Assembly: GCA_003225055.1 (NCBI GenBank)
Contig: QIAU01000152.1
Span: 1-50,769 of the forward strand
Length of the DNA stretch: 50,769 nucleotides
Direction of reading: 5' to 3'
Source: Acidobacteriota bacterium
GTDB lineage: Bacteria; Acidobacteriota; Terriglobia; Terriglobales; Acidobacteriaceae
Each line of letters begins with the position of its first letter. Position 1 is the stretch's first letter. The notes below the pieces were generated by a model that made no database searches, was not told the origin of the DNA, and saw nothing but the letters and a program-made list of their open reading frames with translations. The translations under genes and the position numbers were made by a program. Positions 42,001-50,145 of this stretch are shown here, piece by piece.

Positions 42001-42819
42001 ATGGTGACTACCGAACCCGTAATTCGGGTGCAGGGATTGAGGAAAACCTACGTCCACGAGCGGCCATTTTCGCGGGAAAAATTCGTTGTGCGGGCCCTGG
42101 ATGGGATCGATCTCGTCATCTCTGCCGGCTCAAGTTTCGCCCTGGTAGGCGAGTCGGGCTCGGGCAAATCAACCCTGGCCCTTTGCATGGCGCGGCTGGA
42201 GCAGCCCGGGGAAGGAAGAATCTGGTTCGAGGGACAAGACTTGTTCCGTCTATCAGGCCCCGAGTTGATGCGGGTCCGCCGCCACATTCAGCTCATCTTT
42301 CAGGGCACGGCTGCTGCCCTAAACCCACGCTTCTCGGCGGAGGAGATCATTATTGAGCCCCTGCGCATCCAGTCGGTCGGGACCAGAACCGAGCAGCGCG
42401 ACCGCGCCGTTCACCTGATGGAAAAGGTCGGCTTGCCCCCGGTATGGTTGAGCCGCCGCCCTCACCAGTTCAGCGGAGGACAACGCCAACGCCTGGCGAT
42501 CGCCCGCGCTCTGGCTTTAGAGCCACGCTTGCTGATTCTAGACGAGGCGTTCACCGGCCTCGACCTCTCGATCCAGGCTCAGATGGTTGCTTTGCTGCGG
42601 GATTTGCAGAGCCGCGAAAACCTGACCTACGTGTTCATCTCGCACGATCTCAGCCTGATGGCTCATGTGGCGGATGAGATTGCCATCTTCGATCGAGGCC
42701 GGATCGTCGAGCAAGGACAGCCGAGCCGTTTGTTCTCCAATCCATGCCAGCCGGAGACGCGGGCCCTGCTTGAGGCAATTCCCGGGCGGCGCAGCGTTTT
42801 AGGTCTCGGACAGAGCTAA
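42001..42819 (+). CDS. Peptide ABC importer ATPase (DppF/OppF-like)
   Basis: The 272-residue second ATPase has Walker A GESGSGKST, signature HQFSGGQRQR and Walker B LLILDEAFTGLD. The usual Pro after DE is replaced by Ala, a tolerated change. An ATG at 41989 overlapping the previous gene is possible, and 42001 directly after the previous stop is the simpler choice. With the preceding ATPase it forms the heterodimer of peptide/nickel-type importers. It lacks the longest C-terminal extension, ending LLEAIPGRRS. Confidence 0.9.
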   Translation: MVTTEPVIRVQGLRKTYVHERPFSREKFVVRALDGIDLVISAGSSFALVGESGSGKSTLALCMARLEQPGEGRIWFEGQDLFRLSGPELMRVRRHIQLIFQGTAAALNPRFSAEEIIIEPLRIQSVGTRTEQRDRAVHLMEKVGLPPVWLSRRPHQFSGGQRQRLAIARALALEPRLLILDEAFTGLDLSIQAQMVALLRDLQSRENLTYVFISHDLSLMAHVADEIAIFDRGRIVEQGQPSRLFSNPCQPETRALLEAIPGRRSVLGLGQS

Positions 42820-42823
42820 AAAG

Positions 42824-43792
42824 ATGGCCTACCTCTTGCGAAGATTGCTGCATGGCGCCCTGGTGCTGGTGGGCGTTTCGGTGCTGTCCTTCTTATTCGT
42901 TCAACTGGCCCCAGGCGAGTTCTTTAGCGATATGCGGCTGAACCCGCAGGTCTCCCCGGAAACCATTAGGCACCTGCGGGCTCAGTATGGCCTGGACCGG
43001 GCGTTGCCGATCCGCTATGTGCGCTGGGCGCGGTCGGTGGCGAAGGGAGATTGGGGCTATTCGTTTGCCTACGGCTTGCCGGTTTCAAAACTAATCTGGA
43101 GTCGCGCTCGCAATACCCTCCTACTCACCATCACCTCCGCCTTGCTGGCCTGGCTGATTTCGATCCCGCTGGGGATTTATGCGGCAGAACGGCGAGACCG
43201 CTGGGGAGATCGCGTCACTGTGGCCGGATCGTCGGCGCTATTGACTGTCCCCGACCTGCTGCTGGCCTTGGCGCTTCTGATTCTCGCGATTCGCACGAAC
43301 GCCTTCGCAGCGGGTGGAATGACGTCCCCTGACTTTGCGGAACTGGGGACCGTGGCCAAGATCAAGGATGTCGCAGCACACTTCACCTTGCCCCTTGCTG
43401 CGCTGGTTTTGGGCACGCTGCCGATTTTCTTCCGTCATGTGCGGGCCGGCATGATCGAGGCTCTCGCTCTGCCTTCGATCCAGTCCGCTCGCGCACACGG
43501 TATTCCGCGGAGCCGCATTCTTTTCCGCTATGCTTTGCCGGCTGCCGCCAATTCTCTGATATCGCTCTTCGGGTTCTCCATTGCGACTTTGCTGAGCGCT
43601 TCCCTGCTGGTTGAGGTCGTGATGAGTTGGCCGGGATTGGGCCCAATGCTCCTGGAGGCGATCCTGGCGCGCGACCTCTACGTCGTGATCGGCGCCGTGA
43701 TGCTCTCAACCTTCTTTCTGGTCGCAGGAAATCTTGTTGCGGACGTTTTGCTTTATCTGAGTGACCCGAGAATCCGCCGGGGACCAGCATGA
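42824..43792 (+). CDS. Peptide ABC importer permease (DppB-like)
   Basis: The 322-residue protein begins LLRRLLHGALVLVGVSVLSF, the classic DppB start. It has the first-subunit segment QYGLDRALPIRYVRWARSVA and six helices in all. The EAA-type loop lies near SARAHGIPRSRILFRYALPA. It joins the DppC-like protein to form the channel. It starts 4 nt after the ATPase stop and overlaps the next gene by 4 nt (ATGA), which argues for one operon and fixed subunit ratio. Confidence 0.9.
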   Translation: MAYLLRRLLHGALVLVGVSVLSFLFVQLAPGEFFSDMRLNPQVSPETIRHLRAQYGLDRALPIRYVRWARSVAKGDWGYSFAYGLPVSKLIWSRARNTLLLTITSALLAWLISIPLGIYAAERRDRWGDRVTVAGSSALLTVPDLLLALALLILAIRTNAFAAGGMTSPDFAELGTVAKIKDVAAHFTLPLAALVLGTLPIFFRHVRAGMIEALALPSIQSARAHGIPRSRILFRYALPAAANSLISLFGFSIATLLSASLLVEVVMSWPGLGPMLLEAILARDLYVVIGAVMLSTFFLVAGNLVADVLLYLSDPRIRRGPA

Positions 43793-44814
43793 GCCGAAAA
43801 AGAATGGTCCGAATCGCCGTTGTCTTGCTCTCCTTATTATATGGTGCGATACTCGGCGCCGGGTTTCTTGCCCCTTACGACCCGGCTGAACAAGACCGGG
43901 CACATCCCTTCGCCCCACCCACCCGTCTGCATTTTGTTGATGCGGAAGGCAGCCTGCACGGCTGGCCTTTCATCTACGGGCTGATACCGTCTCCAGACAA
44001 CTTTGCCGAATACCAGGAAGATCGTTCGCGCGCATTTCCAGTGCGGCTCTTCGTCTCCGGTGACCATTACAGCCTGCTCGGCTTTTCCTGCCGCCGCCAC
44101 TGGTTTGGAATCGACGAACCCGGACACATCTTTCTTCTGGGCACCGATGGCTACGGACGAGACCAGTTCTCGCGATTGCTGTGGGGTGGCAGGATTTCAT
44201 TGCTCGCCGGCCTGATTGCGGCGGCATTATCGCTGTCGCTGGGAATGGCGGTAGGATCGGTGTCCGGCTATTTTGGCGGATTTGTGGACGACACCCTGAT
44301 GCGACTGGTGGAACTATTCCTGGCCATGCCCTGGCTGTACCTGCTGTTTGCCGTGCGGGCTTTCCTTCCTTTGCACATCAGTCCGACGGTCGCATTCTTC
44401 CTGCTGGTGGTGGTGATTGGAACCGTGGGTTGGGCGAGGCCGGCCCGGTTGATACGCGGCGTTGTGCTCAGCGCCCGGGAAAGAAAATATGTGCTGGCAG
44501 CACGGGGGTTCGGCGCCTCAGATTTCTACCTTCTGCGGCGTCACATTCTGCCGCAAACGATGGGAGTCTTCTTGACCCAGGCGGCGCTGCTGATACCGCA
44601 GTACATCCTTGCCGAAGTGACGCTTTCATTCCTCGGCCTCGGCGTGGGCGAACCAGTGCCAAGCTGGGGCAACATGCTGGGCTCCCTGCAGCAATATCAC
44701 ATTCTCGCCAGCTACTGGTGGATGCTGGCGCCGGCATTGGTTCTGGTTCCGGTGTTCTGGGGATATCAGGTGCTGGCAGACTTCCTGCACGAACGGCTAG
44801 AATTCGGCCACTAA
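43789..44814 (+). CDS. Peptide ABC importer permease (DppC-like)
   Basis: The 341-residue protein has an N-terminal helix and an unusually long periplasmic stretch (about 28-115; HWFGIDEPGHIFLLGTDGYG at its end). Five helices and the EAA loop (ARERKYVLAARGFGASDFYL) follow. The finish LEVTLSFLGLGVGEPVPSWG-type sequence (here AEVTLSFLGLGV) is standard for DppC. The long loop suggests extra contact with the binding protein. Coupled to the upstream permease by ATGA and 21 nt from the binding-protein gene. Confidence 0.9.
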   Translation: MSRKRMVRIAVVLLSLLYGAILGAGFLAPYDPAEQDRAHPFAPPTRLHFVDAEGSLHGWPFIYGLIPSPDNFAEYQEDRSRAFPVRLFVSGDHYSLLGFSCRRHWFGIDEPGHIFLLGTDGYGRDQFSRLLWGGRISLLAGLIAAALSLSLGMAVGSVSGYFGGFVDDTLMRLVELFLAMPWLYLLFAVRAFLPLHISPTVAFFLLVVVIGTVGWARPARLIRGVVLSARERKYVLAARGFGASDFYLLRRHILPQTMGVFLTQAALLIPQYILAEVTLSFLGLGVGEPVPSWGNMLGSLQQYHILASYWWMLAPALVLVPVFWGYQVLADFLHERLEFGH

Positions 44815-44835
44815 TTTCCGGAAAGGTTCAGGTCA

Positions 44836-46581
44836 ATGCGAAGGGACATCCGTCTAATTCTCGTATTTCTAGCCCTTGTCACCGGGGCCCTGTGGGCGCA
44901 GACCAAGGCTGCGGCCGCAAAAGAGGAGCTGCAAAGAACTACGGGTGAGGTCGGCCAGTATGGCGGCCGCCTGGTGATTTCGCAACGGGCCGAAGCCAAG
45001 ACCCTCAATCCGGTGACCGCGATCGACCGCCCATCGCGAGAAGTGATGTACCGCACGCAAGCCGACTTGATTCACATCAACCGCGTAACCCAGCGCACCG
45101 AACCGGCGCTGGCAAAGTCGTGGACGGCCTCCAACGATGGCCTCGAATATGCGCTTCGCCTGCGCCGGGGCATTCGCTTTTCTGATGGCCAACCCTTCAA
45201 TGCCGACGACGTTGTGTTTTCCTTCCAGGTTTACCTCGACCAGAACGTCCACTCTCCCCAGCGCGACCTGCTAATCGCGCGCGACCAGAAGATAACGGTT
45301 CAGAAGGCCGATCCTTACACTGTGGTGTTCAAACTGGCACGACCGGACGCCGCGGCCGAGCGGCTCTTCGACAGCGTCGTCGTTCTCCCCAAACACCTCC
45401 TGGAAAAGGCTTACCATGATGGCACGCTCGGACAGGCATGGTCGCTGACCACTCCTCCCGGTCAGATCGCCGGTCTTGGTCCTTTCCGGCTTAAGAACTA
45501 CGTTCCCGGAGAACAGATCACGCTGGAGCGAAACCCCTACTACTGGAAGGTGGATGCCAAGGACAACCGCCTTCCCTACCTCAACGAGATCACGTTCCTC
45601 GTGGTGGCCAGCGAAGATGCCGAAGCCATTCGTTTTCAGACCGGCGACACCGACGTCATCAGCCGTCTCAACTCAGAGAACTACGCGCTTCTGGCCAAGG
45701 ATCAACAATCGCGAGGCTACACACTCGAGGACCTTGGTCCGGGACTGGAATACAACTTCATTTTATTCAATCTGAACGACGATACTCGAGGGCGCCTGCC
45801 TGATATCGCGCGCAAACAAGCTTGGTTTCGTGAGGTGAAGTTCCGGCAGGCGGTTTCGGCCGCGATTGACCGCTCCGACATAGTGCGGCTGGTATACCAG
45901 GGCCGGGGTGAACCCTTGTGGGCGCAGGTAACTGCCGGAAATAAGTTGTGGCTGAACACCAAAATTCCCAAACCGGCACGGTCGTTGAACCGAGCGCGGG
46001 AGCTATTAAAGTCTGCCGGTTTCACGTGGAACAAAGACGGCAAGCTCGGGGATCACAATGGCCAGCTGGTTGAGTTTTCGATCGTCTCCAGTTCCAGCAA
46101 CAGCCAGAGGATGCAAATCGCCAACATGGTGCAGCAGGATCTGGCGAGGCTCGGCATCGAAGTCAGTGTCGTGCCCCTGGAATTTCGCAGCTTCCTCGAA
46201 CGCGTGACTCAGACCCACGAATATGAAGCGGCTGTGATGGGGCTCGTCAACGGCGACGTGGATCCGAACCCAGAAATGAACGTCTGGATGTCGAGCGGGG
46301 CTACCCATTTGTGGAATCTTGGCGAAAAGAAGCCGGCGACGCCCTGGGAGGAGGAAATTGACAAGCTGATGGAGCAGCAGATTGTCACGTTGAATTACCC
46401 GGCAAGGAAAAAACTTTACGACCGCGTTCAGGAAATTGTGGCGGACGAGTTACCCATCATCTGCGTAGCCAGCCCCGACATCCTGGTGGGGAGCAAGAAG
46501 AACCTCGGCAATTTCCGGCCTGCCATTCTGGACCCCTACACGCTCCATAACGTCGAGGAACTCTTTTGGAAGCCGAAGTGA
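44836..46581 (+). CDS. Family 5 extracellular solute-binding protein
   Basis: The 581-residue protein has a cleavable signal peptide (about residues 1-23, ending LWAQ) and no lipobox cysteine, so it should be soluble in the periplasm. The SBP-5 family pattern is clear: LAKSWTASNDGLEYALRLRR, GIRFSDGQPFNADDVVFSFQ, then ISAAIDRSDIVRLVYQGRGE-like sequence and the C-terminal AVMGLVNGDVDPNPEMNVWM. It binds peptides or related solutes and delivers them to the permeases upstream. Placing it last, after both ATPases and permeases, is less usual than first. Confidence 0.9.
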   Translation: MRRDIRLILVFLALVTGALWAQTKAAAAKEELQRTTGEVGQYGGRLVISQRAEAKTLNPVTAIDRPSREVMYRTQADLIHINRVTQRTEPALAKSWTASNDGLEYALRLRRGIRFSDGQPFNADDVVFSFQVYLDQNVHSPQRDLLIARDQKITVQKADPYTVVFKLARPDAAAERLFDSVVVLPKHLLEKAYHDGTLGQAWSLTTPPGQIAGLGPFRLKNYVPGEQITLERNPYYWKVDAKDNRLPYLNEITFLVVASEDAEAIRFQTGDTDVISRLNSENYALLAKDQQSRGYTLEDLGPGLEYNFILFNLNDDTRGRLPDIARKQAWFREVKFRQAVSAAIDRSDIVRLVYQGRGEPLWAQVTAGNKLWLNTKIPKPARSLNRARELLKSAGFTWNKDGKLGDHNGQLVEFSIVSSSSNSQRMQIANMVQQDLARLGIEVSVVPLEFRSFLERVTQTHEYEAAVMGLVNGDVDPNPEMNVWMSSGATHLWNLGEKKPATPWEEEIDKLMEQQIVTLNYPARKKLYDRVQEIVADELPIICVASPDILVGSKKNLGNFRPAILDPYTLHNVEELFWKPK

Positions 46582-46713
46582 CCCCGCAAAGCCGACCGAG
46601 TCCGGACCGTTAATGCTGATAGCCGCATTTTAACGGGGTAAATGCCGCATTTTGCTTTACAAATTCTCACTGTTCCCTGACAATGATGTTAAGGGGCTGG
46701 GGAGATTACCTTT

Positions 46714-46875
46714 ATGACTAGAGTCGTTGAATTGTGGAGAGACGAACAGGGCCAAGACATTGCTGAGTATGCCGTTATGCTGGCCGTTATCCTGGTGATA
46801 GTCGTCGGCACCATCAGGCTGATAGGCACCAAGTCCAACACTGTGTTCTCCAACGTCGCCAGTGCCATTCAGTAG
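46714..46875 (+). CDS. flp: Flp/Fap-type pilin
   Basis: The 53-residue protein reads MTRVVELWRDEQGQDIAEYA, then VMLAVILVIVVGTIRLIG and a short polar tail. This is the class III prepilin layout: a short basic leader cut by TadV after Gly (EQG/QDIAEYA), then one hydrophobic helix starting with the conserved Glu-Tyr. GGGGAG lies about 10 nt before the ATG. It would be the major subunit of tight-adherence pili. The rest of the tad cluster is not here except for cpaB at 39-40 kb. Confidence 0.85.
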   Translation: MTRVVELWRDEQGQDIAEYAVMLAVILVIVVGTIRLIGTKSNTVFSNVASAIQ

Positions 46876-47209
46876 TTGAAATCCGACAGGAACCAAAACC
46901 TTGTCGGGAGCAAAAACGCGACGGTCCCGGAAAAAACCTCTAAATCCGTCTTGGGAATACACAGGCAAAAGCCAGAAATGAGAAATCTGGCCGGAGCTGA
47001 GTGCGTCTGGTCTCGGGCGCCCCTTGCTGTTTCCGGCAGGTTCGATAGCACCTTCTCGACTGACGGGTGCAGGCGCAGTTCCTCAGGCGTCATCTCCCCG
47101 CCCCAGTTCTCCTGGAACTGCTCTTTGATAGCTGGAGTTCGGGAAGTAGGGACCCCGGGCCGACTTGATTCTTCTTGTATTCGTTTTCGTTCCTCTTCCC
47201 GGATAACGA
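46876..47209. other. Stretch with an uncertain minus-strand frame
   Basis: The minus strand has an open frame reading LVVIREEERKRIQEESSRPG, QFQENWGGEMTPEELRLHPS, then VEKVLSNLPETARG. It looks natural but has no start codon before an internal ATG at 47093, and it loses protein character after about residue 65. It could be the remains of a gene continuing the small one at 47210. Confidence 0.3.
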
Positions 47210-47413
47210 CTAGCCGGCCGGCTTGAGAAGCTCGGGGTCCAGGGTGTCAACGTCAAGCTTGCGAACGAAGAAGATGTGACCGTTCTCTGTACAGCGGTAG
47301 GCCATGACTCCGCTGACCACACTATCGCCATCGATCCGTGCCGTTAGAGTGATGTGCTTGAGCAGGGGTTCGAGAGTATATTGGGTGCAAAAGGGACACA
47401 TGATGGGTTTCAT
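47210..47413 (-). CDS. Small zinc-ribbon-like hypothetical protein
   Basis: The 67-residue product begins MKPIMCPFCTQYTLEPLLKH and contains a second metal-like position CTENGH, so a small zinc-binding fold is plausible. It is followed by DVDTLDPELLKPAG. GCGAG lies a few bases upstream of the ATG. No neighbour suggests a role. Confidence 0.55.
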   Translation of the reverse strand: MKPIMCPFCTQYTLEPLLKHITLTARIDGDSVVSGVMAYRCTENGHIFFVRKLDVDTLDPELLKPAG

Positions 47414-47760
47414 AGCTACTCGCTTTCATCCTGCGAGCGACCAAGATCGCCTAAGGCGGCCCACGGCAGGCATACCGCCTAACCCTAATGCTATACCATA
47501 AATGTTAAGTTCCAAACATGGAATACTCGAAAACTCCGTTCCTCTATCGAACCCAAACTTTTCTGGCCCCGGGAGGACCCTCTTTTGCGTCTCTTGCGAG
47601 TACCGCTGGATGGAGCCAGCGAAGAGCATAGGATCTCGATGAACATCTTTTCCGGGAGGGGTGGGCCTCCCCGGCTTGGTGTCGCGGAGGACCAGGTGAT
47701 TCGTGGGAACAAACCGGCGGCGCTCTCTGCCGTTCGCCATCCTGCATACTCGAACAGGTG
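47414..47760. other. Gene-free stretch
   Basis: A minus-strand frame of 104 codons (MANGRERRRFVPTNHLVLRD onwards) crosses this stretch but has no ribosome site, domain or steady composition. I do not call it. No hairpin or repeat copy was noticed. Confidence 0.35.
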
Positions 47761-48180
47761 ATGACCGAAGAGCAGCTCCGCGAGAAGCTGCGCAAGATTA
47801 CCGCGTTATTTGAGGGCGCCGCCACCGCCGGTGAACGCCAGGCGGCGGCCGCCGCGATGGAGCGGCTCCGGCAGGCGCTCGATACTGCGGTCAAAACCCA
47901 ACCTCTGCCCGAGACGAAGTTCTCGATGGCAGATCAATGGCAGAGACGCCTGTTCCTGGCGCTCTGCCGGCGATACGGGCTCCAGCCATATCGCTACCGG
48001 GGCCAGCGTTACACCACGGTGATGGTGCGCGCCCCCCGGTCCTTTGTGGACGGCACGCTGTGGCCGGAATACATCGAGTTACAGGCGGCCCTCCACTCTT
48101 ATCTCAACCAGGCCACCGAGCGCATCATTCGAGAAGAGGTTTTCCGGGACGCTGGCGAGGCGGAGGAGCGAACGGGATAA
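47761..48180 (+). CDS. DUF2786-like hypothetical protein
   Basis: The 139-residue product starts EQLREKLRKITALFEGAATA and GERQAAAAAMERLRQALD, a helical start like DUF2786. It continues ALCRRYGLQPYRYRGQRYTT and RAPRSFVDGTLWPEYIELQA. The region LCRRYGLQPYRYRGQRYTTV looks like a nucleic-acid-handling small domain, but nothing is proven. The ATG at 47761 is preferred over an adjacent GTG. It seems monocistronic. Confidence 0.65.
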   Translation: MTEEQLREKLRKITALFEGAATAGERQAAAAAMERLRQALDTAVKTQPLPETKFSMADQWQRRLFLALCRRYGLQPYRYRGQRYTTVMVRAPRSFVDGTLWPEYIELQAALHSYLNQATERIIREEVFRDAGEAEERTG

Positions 48181-48504
48181 CGTCACTTTCCGGCGCGAGC
48201 ACGAACCTACCTGAAATTTACTCCCCGTCAGCCTTCCACGAAGCCGCCCCTCCGGGCAGGACTCAATCCGAGAAAAACCGCGCCGGCTACGACGGGGAAA
48301 TTCGCGTGCCGTTACACGGTCACGAGATCAATTCAAAAGCGAGGGACCGGCGCGCATTGTGCCGCCACTCCACTCCCGAAACTTTTGAACCGCGCCGAAG
48401 ATTGTGCCGACCCCATTGCTGATGAGATCACATCGTTCGGACTCACAGCCGGGAAATCATCTGCTTCAGCGCGGCCACGAAAACGAATTGTACTTCAAGG
48501 GCCG
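48181..48504. other. Gene-free stretch between convergent genes
   Basis: GC-rich sequence with open frames but no plausible start, ribosome site or family. It presumably contains the terminators of the genes on either side. No clear hairpin with a T-run was found. Confidence 0.4.
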
Positions 48505-50145
48505 CTATCGAATCGTCAATCCGACGGTATCGGAGTGCGACGCGCTTCCGCTCATCCCAGTTATCGTGAGCGTGTAGGTTCCGCGCGTTGCATGCTTTCC
48601 TACCCGCACCGTCAGCACCGCAGTGCCGGACGTAGTGAGCGAAGCCTCACTAAAGCTCGCCGACGTGCGAGAAGGCAGGCCAGTAACGCTGAGACTCACC
48701 ATTCCTGTGAAGCCTCCATCGGCACCCACCGTAGCCGTAAATCGGCCGCTGTTAGCACGGTGGATCGTCTGACTGGACGGAGACACAGAAACAGAGAAAT
48801 CCCCGGTCGCACTCTGCGCTGATAGTGCCTGGACCAAGTCCAACCGGCCGTTCCCCATCTCCGGGCCCACATAGACGGCATGAGCTACGGCGGCGGCGGC
48901 CGTCGATTCATTCATGCTGGGTTGTTGATTCCGCAAAAGAGCAGCCGCTCCAGAAACGAAGGGCGCGCTAAAGGAGGTGCCCCATCCCGCGGCATAGGTG
49001 CTAAAAGGATAGGTGGTGACGATTCCTTCACCGGGGGCATCCACCCACACGATGGAGTTACCGAAGTTGGAAAAATACGAGCGCTGATCCAGGTCGTTGG
49101 TGGAGGCGACTCCCATAACGTCGCTTTGCAGCCCGGCGGGATATACCATCTCTTCTTTCCCATCGTTCCCCGCGGACGCAGCACAAACGACACCTTGCTG
49201 TTCGGCATAGTCCAAAGCCTTGTCTAGCTCGGGGGAAGCCGTCTCAAGGTCAAAACTCATGTTGATCACATTGGCGTGGTTTTGTACGCCGTAATAGATC
49301 GCCCGCACGATGTCAGAGAGGTTTCCCGTGCCATTGGAGCTAAAAGCCTTCAGGGGCAACAACTGCGCTGTCGGGGCAACCAGATGAACAACGCCCAGCA
49401 CCATCGTTCCGTGGCCGAATGCCGCATATTGAGGGTGAAGGTTTCCATCCAGAATGGCGGCGGACGACTGGTCCAGAATAGCGGCGCTGGATTGATTGAC
49501 AATCGCAGGCTGGCAACTCGGGCAGGGCGAGCGCGATTGGATGGAAGAATAATCCGTCGGCGACAAGTCGTTTAGCTCCGAGGCATCCGCCTGGTTTCGC
49601 GTGAAGTCATAACCTGGGAGCAGGATGCCCGTGAACGCCGGGTGGTTAGGATCCACCCCGGTATCGATATCAGCAACAATCCCACCACTACCCGAGACTT
49701 GAAACTGGCTGTGAGCGGTTGGAACCCCGACTATTGCTGCCGCGGGCTGGTTGGCATAGCCGTTCCAGACTTCGGAATTGTAGTAATGCACCGGGGCTGA
49801 GTCCGACAGGGCGGCAGGCGACGTGCCAACCACGTTTAAACCGCCGATCAGGCTGATCAACTGGTCCAGTTCGGCATCGATAATACCCAGCGGATTACCC
49901 AGCAGATTGACCAGACTGGATATGCTAAGCGGGCTAGTGATCAGATAGAGCTGCGCTTGAGGATCTCCCAGCCCGCCTACCACCGTGCAGAGTGGAGGCA
50001 ACAGAGGAAGTGGCAGAGGATTGCAAGCTTGCTGAAGCGCCTGGAGGCTAAGAGTAGAGCGGATGATGATCCGATTGTCGGCAGCGGCTCGGGCAGGCCA
50101 CAGCCCGCAGAGTAACAGAAGGACGCAAAGCGCTTTGAACCTCAT
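48505..50145 (-). CDS. Secreted S8 (subtilisin-type) serine peptidase
   Basis: The 546-residue protein has a signal peptide (about 1-22, ending RAAA) and a propeptide-like region to about 150. The S8 catalytic domain has D161 (VADIDTGVD), H245 (FGHGTMV), oxyanion N327 (SAGNDG) and S391 (WGTSFSAPFVSGAA). A C-terminal Ig-like domain (about 453-546, FSVSVSPSSQTIHRANSGRF onwards) follows. Between Asp and His lies an insert with QSSAAILD repeated in tandem at 218-225 and 226-233. It should digest protein outside the cell. GGGCGG lies about 8 nt before the ATG. Confidence 0.95.
   Translation of the reverse strand: MRFKALCVLLLLCGLWPARAAADNRIIIRSTLSLQALQQACNPLPLPLLPPLCTVVGGLGDPQAQLYLITSPLSISSLVNLLGNPLGIIDAELDQLISLIGGLNVVGTSPAALSDSAPVHYYNSEVWNGYANQPAAAIVGVPTAHSQFQVSGSGGIVADIDTGVDPNHPAFTGILLPGYDFTRNQADASELNDLSPTDYSSIQSRSPCPSCQPAIVNQSSAAILDQSSAAILDGNLHPQYAAFGHGTMVLGVVHLVAPTAQLLPLKAFSSNGTGNLSDIVRAIYYGVQNHANVINMSFDLETASPELDKALDYAEQQGVVCAASAGNDGKEEMVYPAGLQSDVMGVASTNDLDQRSYFSNFGNSIVWVDAPGEGIVTTYPFSTYAAGWGTSFSAPFVSGAAALLRNQQPSMNESTAAAAVAHAVYVGPEMGNGRLDLVQALSAQSATGDFSVSVSPSSQTIHRANSGRFTATVGADGGFTGMVSLSVTGLPSRTSASFSEASLTTSGTAVLTVRVGKHATRGTYTLTITGMSGSASHSDTVGLTIR

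Noticed and set aside
46869-47093. Minus-strand frame beginning MTPEELRLHPSVEK
   Set aside because: Only its first 20 or so residues look natural and no start exists for the longer upstream part; recorded as uncertain rather than called.
47426-47740. 104-codon minus-strand frame beginning MANGRERRRF
   Set aside because: No ribosome site or family, and the plus strand is equally unremarkable.
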